Under the pieces are notes generated by a model that worked only from the letters and a program-made list of their open reading frames with translations, searched no databases and had not been told where the DNA came from. Positions 46,814 to 58,760 of a stretch of 64,000 nucleotides of DNA are shown in pieces (within the stretch, counting starts at the first letter, position 1; every line of letters starts with the position of its first letter). Position numbers and translations under genes: made by a program. Where the stretch lies: contig NC_086386.1 in assembly GCF_036588685.1 (NCBI RefSeq), forward strand, positions 72,972,682 to 73,036,681, read 5' to 3'. This stretch comes from Mytilus trossulus. Taxonomy: Eukaryota > Mollusca > Bivalvia > Mytilida > Mytilidae.

Positions 46814-46936
46814 AGTGGTACATTTGTACATAGGTGTTACGTGAGATGAACAGCCTCGTCATGATGTCAGACTTCAGAGTAAATCGATGCAATATTAGGG
46901 TGGGAAGGGTTGGCACGTAACACCTATGTACCACTA
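46814..46936. mobile_element. Small inverted-repeat element abutting the palindrome edge
   Basis: TAGTGGTACA, then (after an 8-base insertion) TAGGTGTTACGTG at the left, matches CACGTAACACCTATGTACCACTA at 46914-46936 in inverted orientation. A non-coding, roughly 120-bp, MITE-like structure starting three bases after the end of arm homology. It could alternatively be part of the neighbouring DNA transposon's terminus. Confidence 0.6.
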
Positions 46937-47084
46937 TTGGGGGATTTGTTGTAGTATAATTTGATTTGTTTTAATTAGATGCACAGGTCAAAAGTTCGCC
47001 GCCATCTTTGTCCCACAAACAAACTCATTTACCGTTGTGGGAAAGGATAAACAAACGATTATTTTCTTGTATGTTCTCATCACA

Positions 47085-50000
47085 ATGGTTGTCCGATGTG
47101 CATGGGGAACGTGTAATAATGACGAGAGATATCCAGAGCGAATGCAAGGCCATTAATTTATTCCTTTTCCAAAACCTAAACGTGATTTAGAGAAATGTCG
47201 CCGTTGGATCAAGGCCTGTGGACGACCCCACGATCAGCTGAACGTTGACCGCATTAATAAACAAAAAGATGTTTGTTCCAAAGTAAATATAGTTTTATTA
47301 CTTGTTTGTTTTGTAATATAATGTATATATCGATTTTATTTATAGTAGTTAGCACCTGTGTTCTTGTCAACATACGGATTTACGTGTACAACATGTTGTG
47401 TATCAGTCTGGAATGTACACAAACATGTGTACAGGTGAAGGGGCATGTCAGTCACAATGTAAACTGGTATGAGAAAATTACTGAAAAATACTGGAGTCTT
47501 TGTCAGCAAATGGTGAACATGTTCAACATGAACTTATTTCATTGTGACTATTCCACTATGAATGAAAAAGCCAACACACTTCCTATAAAAAGGGGGCATA
47601 TACATTGTACAAGTAAGGTATCTCAGTTTTCCTGTTTATGGAAGGACTCAACATGTATTTTTAGTGTTGTAAAGCAAGTTTCTGATTAATGTTTTACTAT
47701 AATTCAACCTTTCAGTAATTACTCCTGACATCATCTATAAAATGATTGCTTATGTCAGACAAATGCAAGAAAACAAGAAACTGTTTTATGTTAAACTATG
47801 CCCAGCTGTATTTATGTCTTTTGTGAGTCGAAGAATACACTCTTCATTCTCTGGTTCCTGATTATATTTGTTGTTGTCATATGGGGGTGGGTGAGTAATA
47901 AACATTTGGATGTCCTTGCTTTCTATTTTAACATGTACACACATTACTGAAATATTTCATAGTTGTATTTTATCTAATAAATAACATATTGTTGCAGCAT
48001 TTTATTGGTGAAAATGGTCCCAATGAGCGGTACCCATATCCCATACAGGCAGATGGTTCCGCAATGAAGCCCAGTAGGAAAATAAAGAGGAGAGGAAGCC
48101 CTGCAAAAAGCAACAAAAGAAAACTGAAGCTGGTTTTTCCTGACAATGTACAGTGAGTATTATATAGTGAAATAAGTTTATTCAATATTCGCTTTTGCAC
48201 CACGAGCACTTCACATATTTGTTAACCTGTGATTTATCTGATCCAACTATAGTGTGTCTATTCATGTTATACAAATATAAAATTTATGATACTGCATAAA
48301 TTGGGAAAATACAATGCTTCGAATTCAATATGATTTTATTTATTGACCACAATTTAATGCATAATTTTTTTTAACTTCTCTTTGTTCATTACAACTACAA
48401 TTAATTTTGTCAGATTATAATTAGTACATGTAAATGTAGTGAAAACTGATATTTTTTTCTTTTAGAGAAGATCATAAATAGGATCAGCCTTCAACATCCC
48501 ATATCGATGACTTAAATAAATCCTCACAAACTAATGAACAATGTAAGTAATTATTGTCCAACATTTTCATTCAGATGGTAAATCTATTTGCTTTTTTAGC
48601 CCTTCAATAAATGGCTTGGCGAAATCTCGAAAAAAGGATGCAAGCGTATTGAGCATATCATTCATGAATACAATGTCTGGTATTATCCGTTCAGTATGTA
48701 AATCACATTGTGTAAACACAATAAATTCACTAAAGTCACACCCTGTTATCATGAGTTGTCCTTGTATCTGAGCGTAATACTCATGATCTTTTCTTAATTT
48801 CAGTTGTCCGCCATCATTTTCTAAATAAAAATCTCTTATCTCTTCACTTGCTTGAATTAACTTCATGTTTCTTGCTGTGTAAGGGCATTTGATTTCGACT
48901 ATCCCACTCTGTCCATTGTCACACAATATGCCATCAGGGGAAGCACCAAGAAACATGAAGTTTTTGTTAACTACTAGACCACATTCATGAAAATTTCTAT
49001 CCTTGTACTCTATGAGATATTTTGCTTTGGCTGATTTTTCATGTCGCTTCCCATAGTCAAGTGGAGCTGCACTTATTTGTTTTGAATTAAAAAATACTTG
49101 TCAAAAATTTGTCTGATGGGGCAGATTTTCTTTTTAACACTCTGCCAAAATTTTATGACGTAAGACGATACTGCCTAGCCTCAAACCACTCCTTACAGTG
49201 GGATTGTTGTCTTGTGTTGAGTTCTAATGCTTGATTGTCGAAATCGGAATAATCATTATTAAGAATGGTAAATTCATGAGGAAGATTTACATGAGACATA
49301 TTTAACACAGACATATTTCCACAACCAATGGACTCAGCAACAACATTCTTTTTTCAAATTTCTGATCTGAAAAATAAGAAATTAATGATTGCACTATTAC
49401 TGTATATCATTATTCATACATGTTTATGTATCATTTATTAATTTTTGCAATATCTTTATTTCAGGGTTGTCTCCAATGGATTTACTTGCAGCATCTATAG
49501 AATGTCACGAACTTAAAAATGAACTTATTTTAAGGAATGAGGAAATAAGAAACCTTAAGGAATCTGTAGTCGTCCTAAAGGAAGAAAATAAAACACTGAA
49601 AAAACAGTTAGCCGAAAGAAGGAGATTTGGCATAGAAAGTGTTAGAGTCAAAGAAGAAAAAAATAAGGGGCTGTTCAAGTACTACACAGCGATAACATGT
49701 TCGATTCTTGGCATTATTTTCTTTTTTAATGCCACCAGACTTCTCCCTCGAGTATGAGAAAGGCAGGACAGATTTGAAAAACTTGTCTCAAATTGATTGT
49801 CTTTTTCTTGTTTTAGTCCGTCTTCCGACACAACTTCGGGCTCAAGGATATAGCCATGGGATTTGAAATCAGTAAACAATCTACAAGCAGCCTATTCAAT
49901 ACATGGATTGATCACATGTATTTAAAGTTTGGCACATTATCAATTTGGCCGCATAGGAATGCTATTATAGAAAAAATGCCAAAGGAATACAGAAAAGATT

Positions 50001-50563
50001 TTACTAAGTCACTGGTTATAATTGATGGTACAGAATTTAAGACACAATCACCATGCGCCCTTGGAATTCAGAGTCAGTTGTATAGTGATTACAAATCAAA
50101 CACAACATTGAAAGCCCTTATAGGATGTGATCCGAGTGGTTCTGTTATATTTTTTTCCGAGTTGTTTACTGGATCCATTTCAGATAAGGCTAGAACTGAA
50201 CAAAGTGGATTTTATGAACTTTTAAGTTCCTTGAAGGCAAAAGGTATAATAGAAGAGGGTGATGCAGTTATGGTCGACACAGGGCTTACAATAGAAAAGG
50301 AACTGAAAAATATTGGTTTAAAGTTGAATATTCCACCATTTGGTGCCAGCGGAGCACAAATTTCAGCTGCTGATACCAGACAGACACTTAAAATTGCAAA
50401 GCATCGTGTTCATATAGAAAGACTAATTGCAAAAATTTAAATCTTTCAAATTTTATCAAACGTTATTCAAACAAATATATTTCAAAGTATTAACAAGATT
50501 TGGTCTGTCTGTTCCTTTCTAACATTATTTCAGGACATTTTCGTCACAGACAAATCTAATTAA
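47085..50563 (+). pseudogene. THAP plus DDE_Tnp_4 transposase (ISL2EU-like), inactivated
   Basis: Exons by splice sites and phase: 47085-47282, 47998-48152, 48466-48542, 49465-49751, 49817-50563. Exon 1 plus the start of exon 2 give a THAP C2CH zinc finger (MVVRCAWGTC, CRRWIKACGR, VCSKHF). Exon 4 gives a coiled coil (ELILRNEEIRNLKESVVVL) and a helical segment. Exon 5 gives a helix-turn-helix (KDIAMGFEISKQSTSSLF) and the DDE domain: Asp in VIIDGTEF, Asp in AVMVDTG, Glu in RVHIERLI. It would bind transposon ends and cut DNA in the nucleus. Nonsense codons at 47154 (in the THAP finger), 48479 and 50438 make it non-functional; the third truncates the conserved C-terminus, which continues in frame to 50563. 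It is interleaved with the minus-strand YqaJ gene. Confidence 0.8.
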
Positions 50564-52600
50564 TGTTTAAATGTGCATTTTTGTCTGATTTAAGTTCTTT
50601 CTTTCTAGTTATGTTGTAATATGTTTCTTGATTGGTGCTTTTACATACATGAACATATATATGTAATAATAAAAATGTCCCCAGTTATATTGTCAAGTAC
50701 ATTATTGTGATTTAAATCATTAGATACACAGAGTCCAAATAAAGGCAGACAAAACAAGGGAGGAATAAATAAAAGGGGAAACAACCCAACGATAGAATAT
50801 ATGAACGTAAATATACCTGATATGACAAAAAAGATCCTATTTGGACATTTCCAAGAGGTGTGTCAATCATTGGGGTGTTGCTGGATATCATGTACTGAAG
50901 GGGTGTTTCGTCTAAGTTTTTCAGAATTTGAATGTCCCTTTCAGTAACTTCTGGTAATCTAAAAGAGAAGCAACAATTACAATATGAAAGCAATAGTAAT
51001 CCTGCATTTTTACCTACAGCATTTACAATATACTATATTAATGTATTGCACTCTGAAAATATTTTTATGACAGGAAAAGGTTCAAAAATGATTTGTTACA
51101 TGTATTAAATTCACATCATGATGTGTGTGGAATAAATGTCTATGAGACAAGAATGCACAAAATAGCATTCATCATTTTTAACAACTTTAAAACAAAATGT
51201 TAAAGCTTACTTTTCCTCTGTGTCTATATGACATAATACAGGTCGCCTCTTTCTATTTTCCAGGGGTCTTGCAACTACCAAGTGGTTTACAGGTACAGGG
51301 TTTATTTTTGTCCCTCGAGGCACATGCCACTGTTGTGGAATACTTGTGCAACTTTGTTGATCAGGCACTCGTGAAAAGTTGTGCAACGTTAACCCCTGCA
51401 GGGACTTAATCAAGCCTACTATGTGAGAGCAATGCCCATTTAGTGTGAAATAAATAAAATTAGTGATAAGAAAAATGTATACACTCGATTAGTGCAAAAA
51501 CAAATGGGGAGGAGGGTCTTGTACTTTATTTTTACATCAACATTTTTATGTTCCAATGGTTTCAAAATATTCTTGTCCAATATAATCTGGTTGAACAAAA
51601 TCATGGTCAGAAAAATATAATTTCAACCAAAATAGATATTTATCAAAAAAATATTTCCAAGAAACTACAAGACCGATTTTTATAAAATAAATACCAAAAG
51701 ATGTAGAAATGATTTAAGTTTTATTGTTTAATTAGCCTTAATTTTATTATGCTCATTTTCTGATGAGGAGAACACAAATGATTTTTTTTTACGATTTTAT
51801 TTTGGTTAGAATGCATAGCAAACTTTTTCAGAAATATTTGTCTATGTGTTTATCTCATCGGAAAATAAAAATTGAGCATGAATAAAATAACAACCAAATA
51901 AACAATAAAACTCGAAACATTTTTACATCTTTTGGTATTTATTTTATAAAAATCGGCCTTGTAGTTACTTGTCAATATTTTTTTTGAAAAATATCAATTT
52001 TGGTTGAAGTGATACCAGGACAATTTTTTGAGTCAGTGGGAACTCAATCTTGTCCCGTATCTATTTATTGTATGAATTCCATTATTTTAATAACAAATTG
52101 TTATGATCTGTTATCCAAGACAAATCCGTTTAGACACAATTATCGTTTGTCAGCCGGGGTGTGTAAAACTGTGTAAGATAAGCCTGGTAATAGACACGCA
52201 CACACGTGCACTATGTGTACGTTGATTGGGAATTGCCGCTGCGAAAGATCACCATCATTGACCAGAATTCATAAATTAGGCAAAATAAATATATACTAAC
52301 CCAGCTTTACAATTGCAATAAGATTCAGTAAGTTTCTGTTGCCCGATTTCAATGTGAAGACTGTGGCGAATCATTTTTCCTCATAGACCGCCAACATCTT
52401 GCATCTACACGTACGGCACCATTTACTTCAGATATTCTCAAATCATGGATATATCCTTGGGTAAAATAGTTGAGACCCTTTGCTAATGCCTTCTTGGATA
52501 CGGATTCACTCTCTGGCAGGTAAGAAATAGCGATGGTTTCGGGAATTTTTTCAAGAGAATCGTTGGTGATGTTGGTAGGATTACGATGCTGAGCCGCCAT
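48567..52600 (-). pseudogene. SWIM zinc finger plus YqaJ-type nuclease, inactivated
   Basis: Exons in transcript order: 52600-52301, 51435-51211, 50958-50817, 49366-48567. The protein starts MAAQHRN. A SWIM finger is split across exons 1 and 2 (SYCNC then HCSHIVGLI, pattern CxC...CxH). Exon 3 gives LPEVTERDIQILKN. The last exon is a YqaJ/lambda-exonuclease-like domain: EWFEARQYRLTS, LGASPDGI with the catalytic Asp, GIVEIKCPY with E-x-K, and YYAQIQGQ. Breaks seen: a frameshift near 52360, a GG where the exon 2 acceptor AG should be (51436-51437), a TGA near the start of the last exon, a TAA in the RLTS-FG motif and a frameshift in a T run near 49090. Known SWIM-YqaJ proteins accompany ISL2EU-type transposons (family knowledge, from memory). 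The first intron holds a foldback element. Confidence 0.78.
51622..52008. mobile_element. 387-bp foldback element in the first intron of the YqaJ gene
   Basis: Begins TTCAACCAAAAT and ends ATTTTGGTTGAA. Arms of about 170 bp are inverted copies of each other with a few mismatches, for example 'taaataccaaaagatgta' against 'tacatcttttggtattta'. No coding capacity was seen and a target duplication is not obvious. Confidence 0.8.
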
Positions 52601-52924
52601 TTTGAAAGAAGCTTGGGGTTCTTAGAAACAATTGCTAGGGGGGAGTGGCTTAATCTCTTATCTCGGAACCATGAATAAGCAGCTCTGAAAATGTTGTTTA
52701 TCAAAATAACTTACTTTCATGCAACATGTTTCAATTTTTCATTTTCTTTTCTGCTTGAAGCATGTAAATATACTTTTTAAGACAACTATATATGAGCTGT
52801 TGATTCATGTAAACAAATTTGACTCAAATTATTATGAAATAGTCAAAATATTGGTACAGCAGCCATCACGATGTTACAATTTAAAAAGAACAATTTTACA
52901 AAAAACGTAATCCATCCCTTACAT

Positions 52925-53300
52925 ATAAAAAGAAGATGTGCTATGATTGCCAATGAGACAACAGTCCACAAGATACAAAAATGACACAGACATTAACAAC
53001 AATAGGTAACCATACTGCCTTCAACAATGAGCACAGCCCATACCGCATAGTCAACTATAAATGGCCCCGATAAAACAATGTAAAACAATTCCAACGAGAA
53101 AACAAACGGCCTTATTTTAAATGAAAAAAATGAACGAAAAACAAATATGTAACACAAAAACAAACGACAACCACTGAATTACAGGCTCCTGACTTGGGAC
53201 AGACACATACATACATAATGTGGCGGGATTAAACATGTAAGAGGGATCCCAACCCTCCCCTTACCTGGGACAGTGGTATAACAGTACCACTTAAGAACGA
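52925..53300 (-). mobile_element. Longer copy of the SINE-like interspersed repeat
   Basis: Contains 'attgccaatgagacaacagt', 'cataccgcatagtcaactat' and then 'gggatcccaaccctcccctt', extending beyond the copies at 13645 and 38690. Non-coding. Confidence 0.65.
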
Positions 53301-54120
53301 ACTATAAAAATCAGTTTTAAAAGGCTTAACTTAGCAGATAGACAAAAATACATTTGTTGTCAATTATTCCTATTCTAATAAGATACTTAACGTCTTTAAA
53401 ATAAAGTAAATGTAATAAATTACTAATGTATGTGTGTAACAGTATATGAAACGTCACAACTTATTCTTTCGAAAAAGTGCTGTTGTTCGTTAAAACAGAA
53501 TATACATATTTAAACAATTTCAAGCAGTGCACATCTTCAATGCAGTATTTACTACCAACTTGAAAGTGTAGGTGCTGCACTAGGGAAAGTGTAATTGCAA
53601 TAGATGTGTGGGTGACAAAAAAAAAACCTGCAAAACAACGAGAGGAATGCCTAGAAATTCAGCGCATCATCGGATCAGATCTGAATAAGATAGATTAACC
53701 AGAAACCTCAAAGCAGAAGTCTCTAAACTAATATCAACATTGCACGAGTTCAAAGAAAAAAACCATGACAAGTTAAATGAAAAACTTAAGTTCAAAACAG
53801 AGCAATGTTTTTAGACGAGCTCAATTTTGTCAGACTTAGAGATAACAATGGAAAAAAATCAGGCAAGTAAAAAGAGAAAACCTTAGATAAATGAACATCA
53901 AGATTAAAGTTGGGACAATTAATATGATATTCATATTGTTATGGACGCCTCTTTGCTACTATGACTTTTTGTGTGTTAAAAAAAATACTTAAATTCACCT
54001 ATACTTAATAATTTATCGACGAATGAAATCGCAGATGCGCGCGCGTATTTTTGTTGCTACAAGACTCAAACTTACAATGACGTCTGTCTGAAATTGTCTG
54101 ACTGTACAATTTAGTCAATT
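53301..54120. other. Intergenic, no gene recognised
   Basis: AT-rich sequence without supported exons or known repeats. Confidence 0.45.
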
Positions 54121-54312
54121 ATGATAAAGCGCTGTTGTTACGGTGTTTATAACACGAGGGTCGACTTCAGGACGGTGTATATGTTTTGCTATTTCTGAGG
54201 AAATCAAACAACTTAGAAAAGTGTCTAAAATGGATAAAGGCCTACAGAAGACCACACTCACAGTTCAATGTTGAACGGATAACAAGAGCAACTTACATTT
54301 GTTCAAATGTAT
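54121..54312 (+). pseudogene. THAP-finger exon relic of a second THAP element
   Basis: Begins ATGATAAAGCGCTGTTGTTACGG (MIKRCCYGVYNT). After a frame change it reads LEKCLKWIKAYRRPHSQFN and then YICSN, closely resembling the THAP exon at 47085-47282. The second Cys of the CxxxxC pair reads Tyr, and the frame is interrupted near 54190, so the finger is broken. The following exon of this element is probably the one at 55822 or its duplicate at 57926. Confidence 0.6.
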
Positions 54313-54541
54313 ACTGAAACAAATCAAATACTTTAAATTGATATAATTTAACGGTATGCTTGTTTTGAATATAACCATTGATCAATAATCGATGTCTTAG
54401 ACCACAAAACACCCACCCCCCTTTTTGTGTGTGTGTGTCTAAAGGCATGTCGTGTACACACACTACCGACACACTAATTTTACATGAATATACATAAAAA
54501 TTAATAAATTGTCAAGGAATAGGTTTCAAATATGTAAGCGT
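54313..54541. other. Intron-like sequence of the THAP relic
   Basis: No coding content was recognised. A short (tg)n run lies at 54427-54440. Confidence 0.35.
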
Positions 54542-55185
54542 TTATTATATGAAGTCCTTCCAATGTAATTTCCAACCATGTTTCAGTTACCATCATTGTA
54601 TCTTCCTCCGGATCCACTGTTTGGATACTTTTTGTGTACACTACACTTATTTAATTATGCCTTACATACACAAGAAAGGATTAATCTTTGATGTAAGTCA
54701 ATTAACAAAATGAATTATTTGTTTCAGGAATTTATGGAAGCTATCTCTGCATAGAAGTATGTTCCTTTGGGATAAGGGGAACTTCAAGGTATGCTTTCTT
54801 TCTTTTGCCCAAACTTTTGGTTTTGTAAGATATGAAGATTTTTTCATCTAAGAAAAATCAGATTTCACGAGGGCTTATGACTTTTCGAAGGTGAACTAAT
54901 CTTCATATCTCCCGCAGTCACGGGAAATGAATGTTTTATTCGACTGCCATTACTTTTTTTTACTTCTGAACTTCTGAACATATACAATGATAATCTGTAC
55001 TTTAAAGTGCGGTATTTATTTATTCTTTTCTATTTGTTTTTATAAATGTTGTTATTTTTAAACGAAATTACTATATTATCTTTAAAACAAACACGATCAA
55101 AATATATTTATATTATAGAAACATTTGCCATGGGAAACATCGTACAAGGCAATCTCAACGTTCTGTGCAATGGATTAATAAGTAA

Positions 55186-55558
55186 TTGATCGATTGATTG
55201 TTGGTTGTTTAACGTCCGGTGGCAAATATGTCATGCATATTCAGGACGAGAACAAGTTCACAATAAATACAATAGGTAGGTTGATACAATAGAGGCCATC
55301 TGGGATGATGGTCGGGGAAATTTTGCCTTGCAACAGGCCACCTGCAGACCCCTCAGGGAGTTGTTGCAAGGGTTCTTAACGTGCAAAGAGCGTGGCACTC
55401 TCTTTACACAAGGCATCGGATTTAACGTCCCCTTTCTGACCGGACGTGACTGCGAACTTGATACAACCAAACAGACGCCCCACTTCGGCAAGCGTCTTAC
55501 TGCCGGTCGGGAGAAGACCAAGTGACCATATTTCTATACCCCAGTCACCCTTGGGGGT
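55186..55558 (-). mobile_element. SINE-like repeat in duplication copy 1
   Basis: Minus-strand copy of the family at 4543-4946, lacking 47 bp that are present in copy 2. Imperfect flanking repeats gattaataagtaa and gattagtaagaaa suggest the original 13-bp target duplication. ORFs on both strands here are repeat artefacts. Confidence 0.8.
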
Positions 55559-55821
55559 GATTAGTAAGAAATATTTAGGCCATAGAAATAAAAGATATTT
55601 GTGAAATACACATTGTGACGAACAACTAATTGTCTCATTGGCAATCGAAGCAGTTTGACCCAAGGTTCTATGTTGAAGGTCTTACTATGACCTATAACTT
55701 TTCATATTTAATACTGATGTTGATTATTTGATTTAAAACAAATCTAAGCTGCTGATTTTTAATTTAACTGATAAACCTACCAGCTAATACAGTGTACAAT
55801 ATTTTAGGTTCTCTATTTCAG

Positions 55822-55980
55822 CATTTTGTCAACAAAAATGGGCCAACAGAAGAATATCCTGGCCCGATTCCACTTGATGGCCGAACTCCAAAACCAGCAA
55901 GAAAAGTCCTCACCAAAAGAGTGATTGAAACCCCAAAAGCTGCACCAAGCAGACAAGTAAAAAAGAAAATTGGCCTACAG
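55822..55980 (+). pseudogene. Second exon of the THAP relic, copy 1
   Basis: Bounded by 'ctctatttcag' and 'ctacag|gtagaa', 53 codons in phase 0: HFVNKNGPTEEYPGPIPLDG followed by a Lys/Arg/Pro-rich tail. It parallels exon 2 of the transposase at 47998 (HFIGENGPNERYPYPIQADG), which starts with the last residues of the THAP finger and a basic stretch. No downstream transposase exons were found, so this is a remnant. Confidence 0.65.
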
Positions 55981-56214
55981 GTAGAAACAAATTTATTAAA
56001 AACATGTCCCTTATTAATATAATAATTGGTCATAAATATGTAACCCATAACAAAACTTTTTTTCTCCCGTCATTAATTTTTACCAATACTGACCTATACA
56101 GTGACTTTACCAATAAACCAAATTATAAAGCATAACCGGTTGTGATTGTTTTTAAAAGGTGACATACATCTGGACTACATGTAACATCCATTTGTTTTCT
56201 TGCTTAACATTTGT

Positions 56215-56370
56215 CATGTCGGGGCCTGTAACAACTGATTATGTGGTATGGGCTTTGCTCGTTGTTGAAGGCTATACAGTGACCTACAGTTGTTAATGTC
56301 TGTGTTATTATGTCTCATGTGAAGAGTTGTCTCATTGACAATCACACAAGATCTCTCTATTTTATATATA
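56215..56370 (+). mobile_element. SINE-like interspersed repeat, duplication copy 1
   Basis: 'tatgtggtatgggctttgct ... gttgttaatgtctgtgttat ... ttgtctcattgacaatcaca' matches the repeats at 13645 (inverted) and 38690. Confidence 0.65.
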
Positions 56371-56547
56371 AGGTCTGGACAAGGCAATATTTCAAGAAAC
56401 TATTAACAGTAGCAGCATACCCTAATTTGTTTTCCGTTTCCGGTGAAAATGGCATGGCAAATTTTCACGGAGCAATTTTCAAGCTAATTTGACAGATGTA
56501 ATGCCCTAGAACTCAATTTGAAGTAAAATATGATAAGATCAAATGTT

Positions 56548-56598
56548 CATACACTGGGATATTTTGGCATGAGTAATATGCGTTGCCCGAGAGGAGAA
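56548..56598 (-). other. 51-bp inverted LINE fragment at the duplication junction
   Basis: Exact reverse complement of 58916-58966 inside LINE ORF1. It lies precisely between the end of copy 1 and the start of copy 2 of the tandem duplication. Confidence 0.88.
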
Positions 56599-57242
56599 TT
56601 ATTATATGAAGTCCTTCCAATGTAATTTCCAACCATGTTTCAGTTACCATCATTGTATCTTCCTCCGGATCCACTGTTTGGATACTTTTTGTGTACACTA
56701 CACTTATTTAATTATGCCTTACATACACAAGAAAGGATTAATCTTTGATGTAAGTCAATTAACAAAATGAATTATTTGTTTCAGGAATTTATGGAAGCTA
56801 TCTCTGCATAGAAGTATGTTCCTTTGGGATAAGGGGAACTTCAAGGTATGCTTTCTTTCTTTTGCCCAAACTTTTGGTTTTGTAAGATATGAAGATTTTT
56901 TCATCTAAGAAAAATCAGATTTCACGAGGGCTTATGACTTTTCGAAGGTGAACTAATCTTCATATCTCCCGCAGTCACGGGAAATGAATGTTTTATTCGA
57001 CTGCCATTACTTTTTTTTACTTCTGAACTTCTGAACATATACAATGATAATCTGTACTTTAAAGTGCGGTATTTATTTATTCTTTTCTATTTGTTTTTAT
57101 AAATGTTGTTATTTTTAAACGAAATTACTATATTATCTTTAAAACAAACACGATCAAAATATATTTATATTATAGAAACATTTGCCATGGGAAACATCGC
57201 ACAAGGCAATCTCAACGTTCTGTGCAATGGATTAATAAGTAA

Positions 57243-57662
57243 TTGATCGATTGATTGTTGGTTGTTTAACGTCCGGTGGCAAATATGTCATGCATATTCA
57301 GGACGAGAACAAGTTCACAATAAATACAATAGGTAGGTTGATACAATAGAGGCCATCTGGGATGATGGTCGGGGAAATTTGGACTGCCACTGGAAAATGG
57401 GGGTATCTTGGATAGGGACAGAAATTTTGCCTTGCAACAGGCCACCTGCAGACCCCTCAGGGAGTTGTTGCAAGGGTTCTTAACGTGCAAAGAGCGTGGC
57501 ACTCTCTTTACACAAGGCATCGGATTTAACGTCCCCTTTCTGACCGGACGTGACTGCGAACTTGATACAACCAAACAGACGCCCCACTTCGGCAAGCGTC
57601 TTACTGCCGGTCGGGAGAAGACCAAGTGACCATATTTCTATACCCCAGTCACCCTTGGGGGT
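57243..57662 (-). mobile_element. SINE-like repeat in duplication copy 2
   Basis: Full version of the copy at 55186-55558, including the 47 bp ('ggactgccactggaaaatgg...') missing there. Confidence 0.82.
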
Positions 57663-57925
57663 GATTAGTAAGAAATATTTAGGCCATAGAAATAAAAGAT
57701 ATTTGTGAAATACACATTGTGACGAACAACTAATTGTCTCATTGGCAATCGAAGCAGTTTGACCCAAGGTTCTATGTTGAAGGTCTTACTATGACCTATA
57801 ACTTTTCATATTTAATACTGATGTTGATTATTTGATTTAAAACAAATCTAAGCTGCTGATTTTTAATTTAACTGATAAACCTACCAGCTAATACAGTGTA
57901 CAATATTTTAGGTTCTCTATTTCAG

Positions 57926-58084
57926 CATTTTGTCAACAAAAATGGGCCAACAGAAGAATATCCTGGCCCGATTCCACTTGATGGCCGAACTCCAAAACCA
58001 GCAAGAAAAGTCCTCACCAAAAGAGTGATTGAAACCCCAAAAGCTGCACCAAGCAGACAAGTAAAAAAGAAAATTGGCCTACAG
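57926..58084 (+). pseudogene. Second exon of the THAP relic, copy 2
   Basis: Identical in translation to 55822-55980, with the same splice borders. See that entry for the comparison with the active-type exon structure. Confidence 0.65.
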
Positions 58085-58319
58085 GTAGAAACAAATTTAT
58101 TAAAAACATGTCCCTTATTAATATAATAATTGGTCATAAATATGTAACCCATAACAAAACTTTTTTTCTCCCGTCATTAATTTTTACCAATACTGACCTA
58201 TACAGTGACTTTACCAATAAACCAAATTATAAAGCATAACCGGTTGTGATTGTTTTTAAAAGGTGACATACATCTGGCCTACATGTAACATCCATTTGTT
58301 TTCTTGCTTAACATTTGTC

Positions 58320-58475
58320 ATGTCGGGGCCTGTAACAACTGATTATGTGGTATGGGCTTTGCTCGTTGTTGAAGGCTATACAGTGACCTACAGTTGTTAA
58401 TGTCTGTGTTATTATGTCTCATGTGAAGAGTTGTCTCATTGACAATCACACAAGATCTCTCTATTTTATATATAA
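58320..58475 (+). mobile_element. SINE-like interspersed repeat, duplication copy 2
   Basis: Duplicate of 56215-56370. Confidence 0.65.
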
Positions 58476-58760
58476 GGTCTGGACAAGGCAATATTTCAAG
58501 AAACTATTAACAGTAGCAGCATACCCTAATTTGTTTTCCGTTTCCGGTGAAAATGGCATGGCAAATTTTCACGGAGCAATTTTCAAGCTAATTTGACAGA
58601 TGTAATGCCCTAGAACTCAATTTGAAGTAAAATATGATAAGATCAAATGTTTTTACACCACTAAGAACCATACTAATATAACATTTTCAAGGCTCAAGGC
58701 TTGTTTAGTACATAAGTTGTAACCGTAGACGTACGAGAGTTGCAGACGACCATCAACAAC

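Larger units (their letters stand above)
54542..56547 (+). repeat. First copy of a tandem duplication of about 2 kb
   Basis: Nearly identical to 56599-58652. Offsets are 2057 bp upstream of a 47-bp difference inside the SINE and 2104 bp after it. Only scattered single-base changes were noticed, for example near 55140 and 56173. Confidence 0.92.
56599..58652 (+). repeat. Second copy of the tandem duplication of about 2 kb
   Basis: Matches 54542-56547. The copy ends at 'gatcaaatgtt', immediately followed by the LINE 5' end. Confidence 0.92.

Noticed and set aside
47273..47689. 138-codon ORF on the plus strand
   Set aside because: It lies in the intron after the THAP exon, has no domain and is not needed to join the transposase exons.
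55376..55663. 95-codon ORF on the minus strand, repeated at 57480-57767
   Set aside because: Entirely within SINE-like repeat sequence; open by chance because the repeat is relatively GC-rich.
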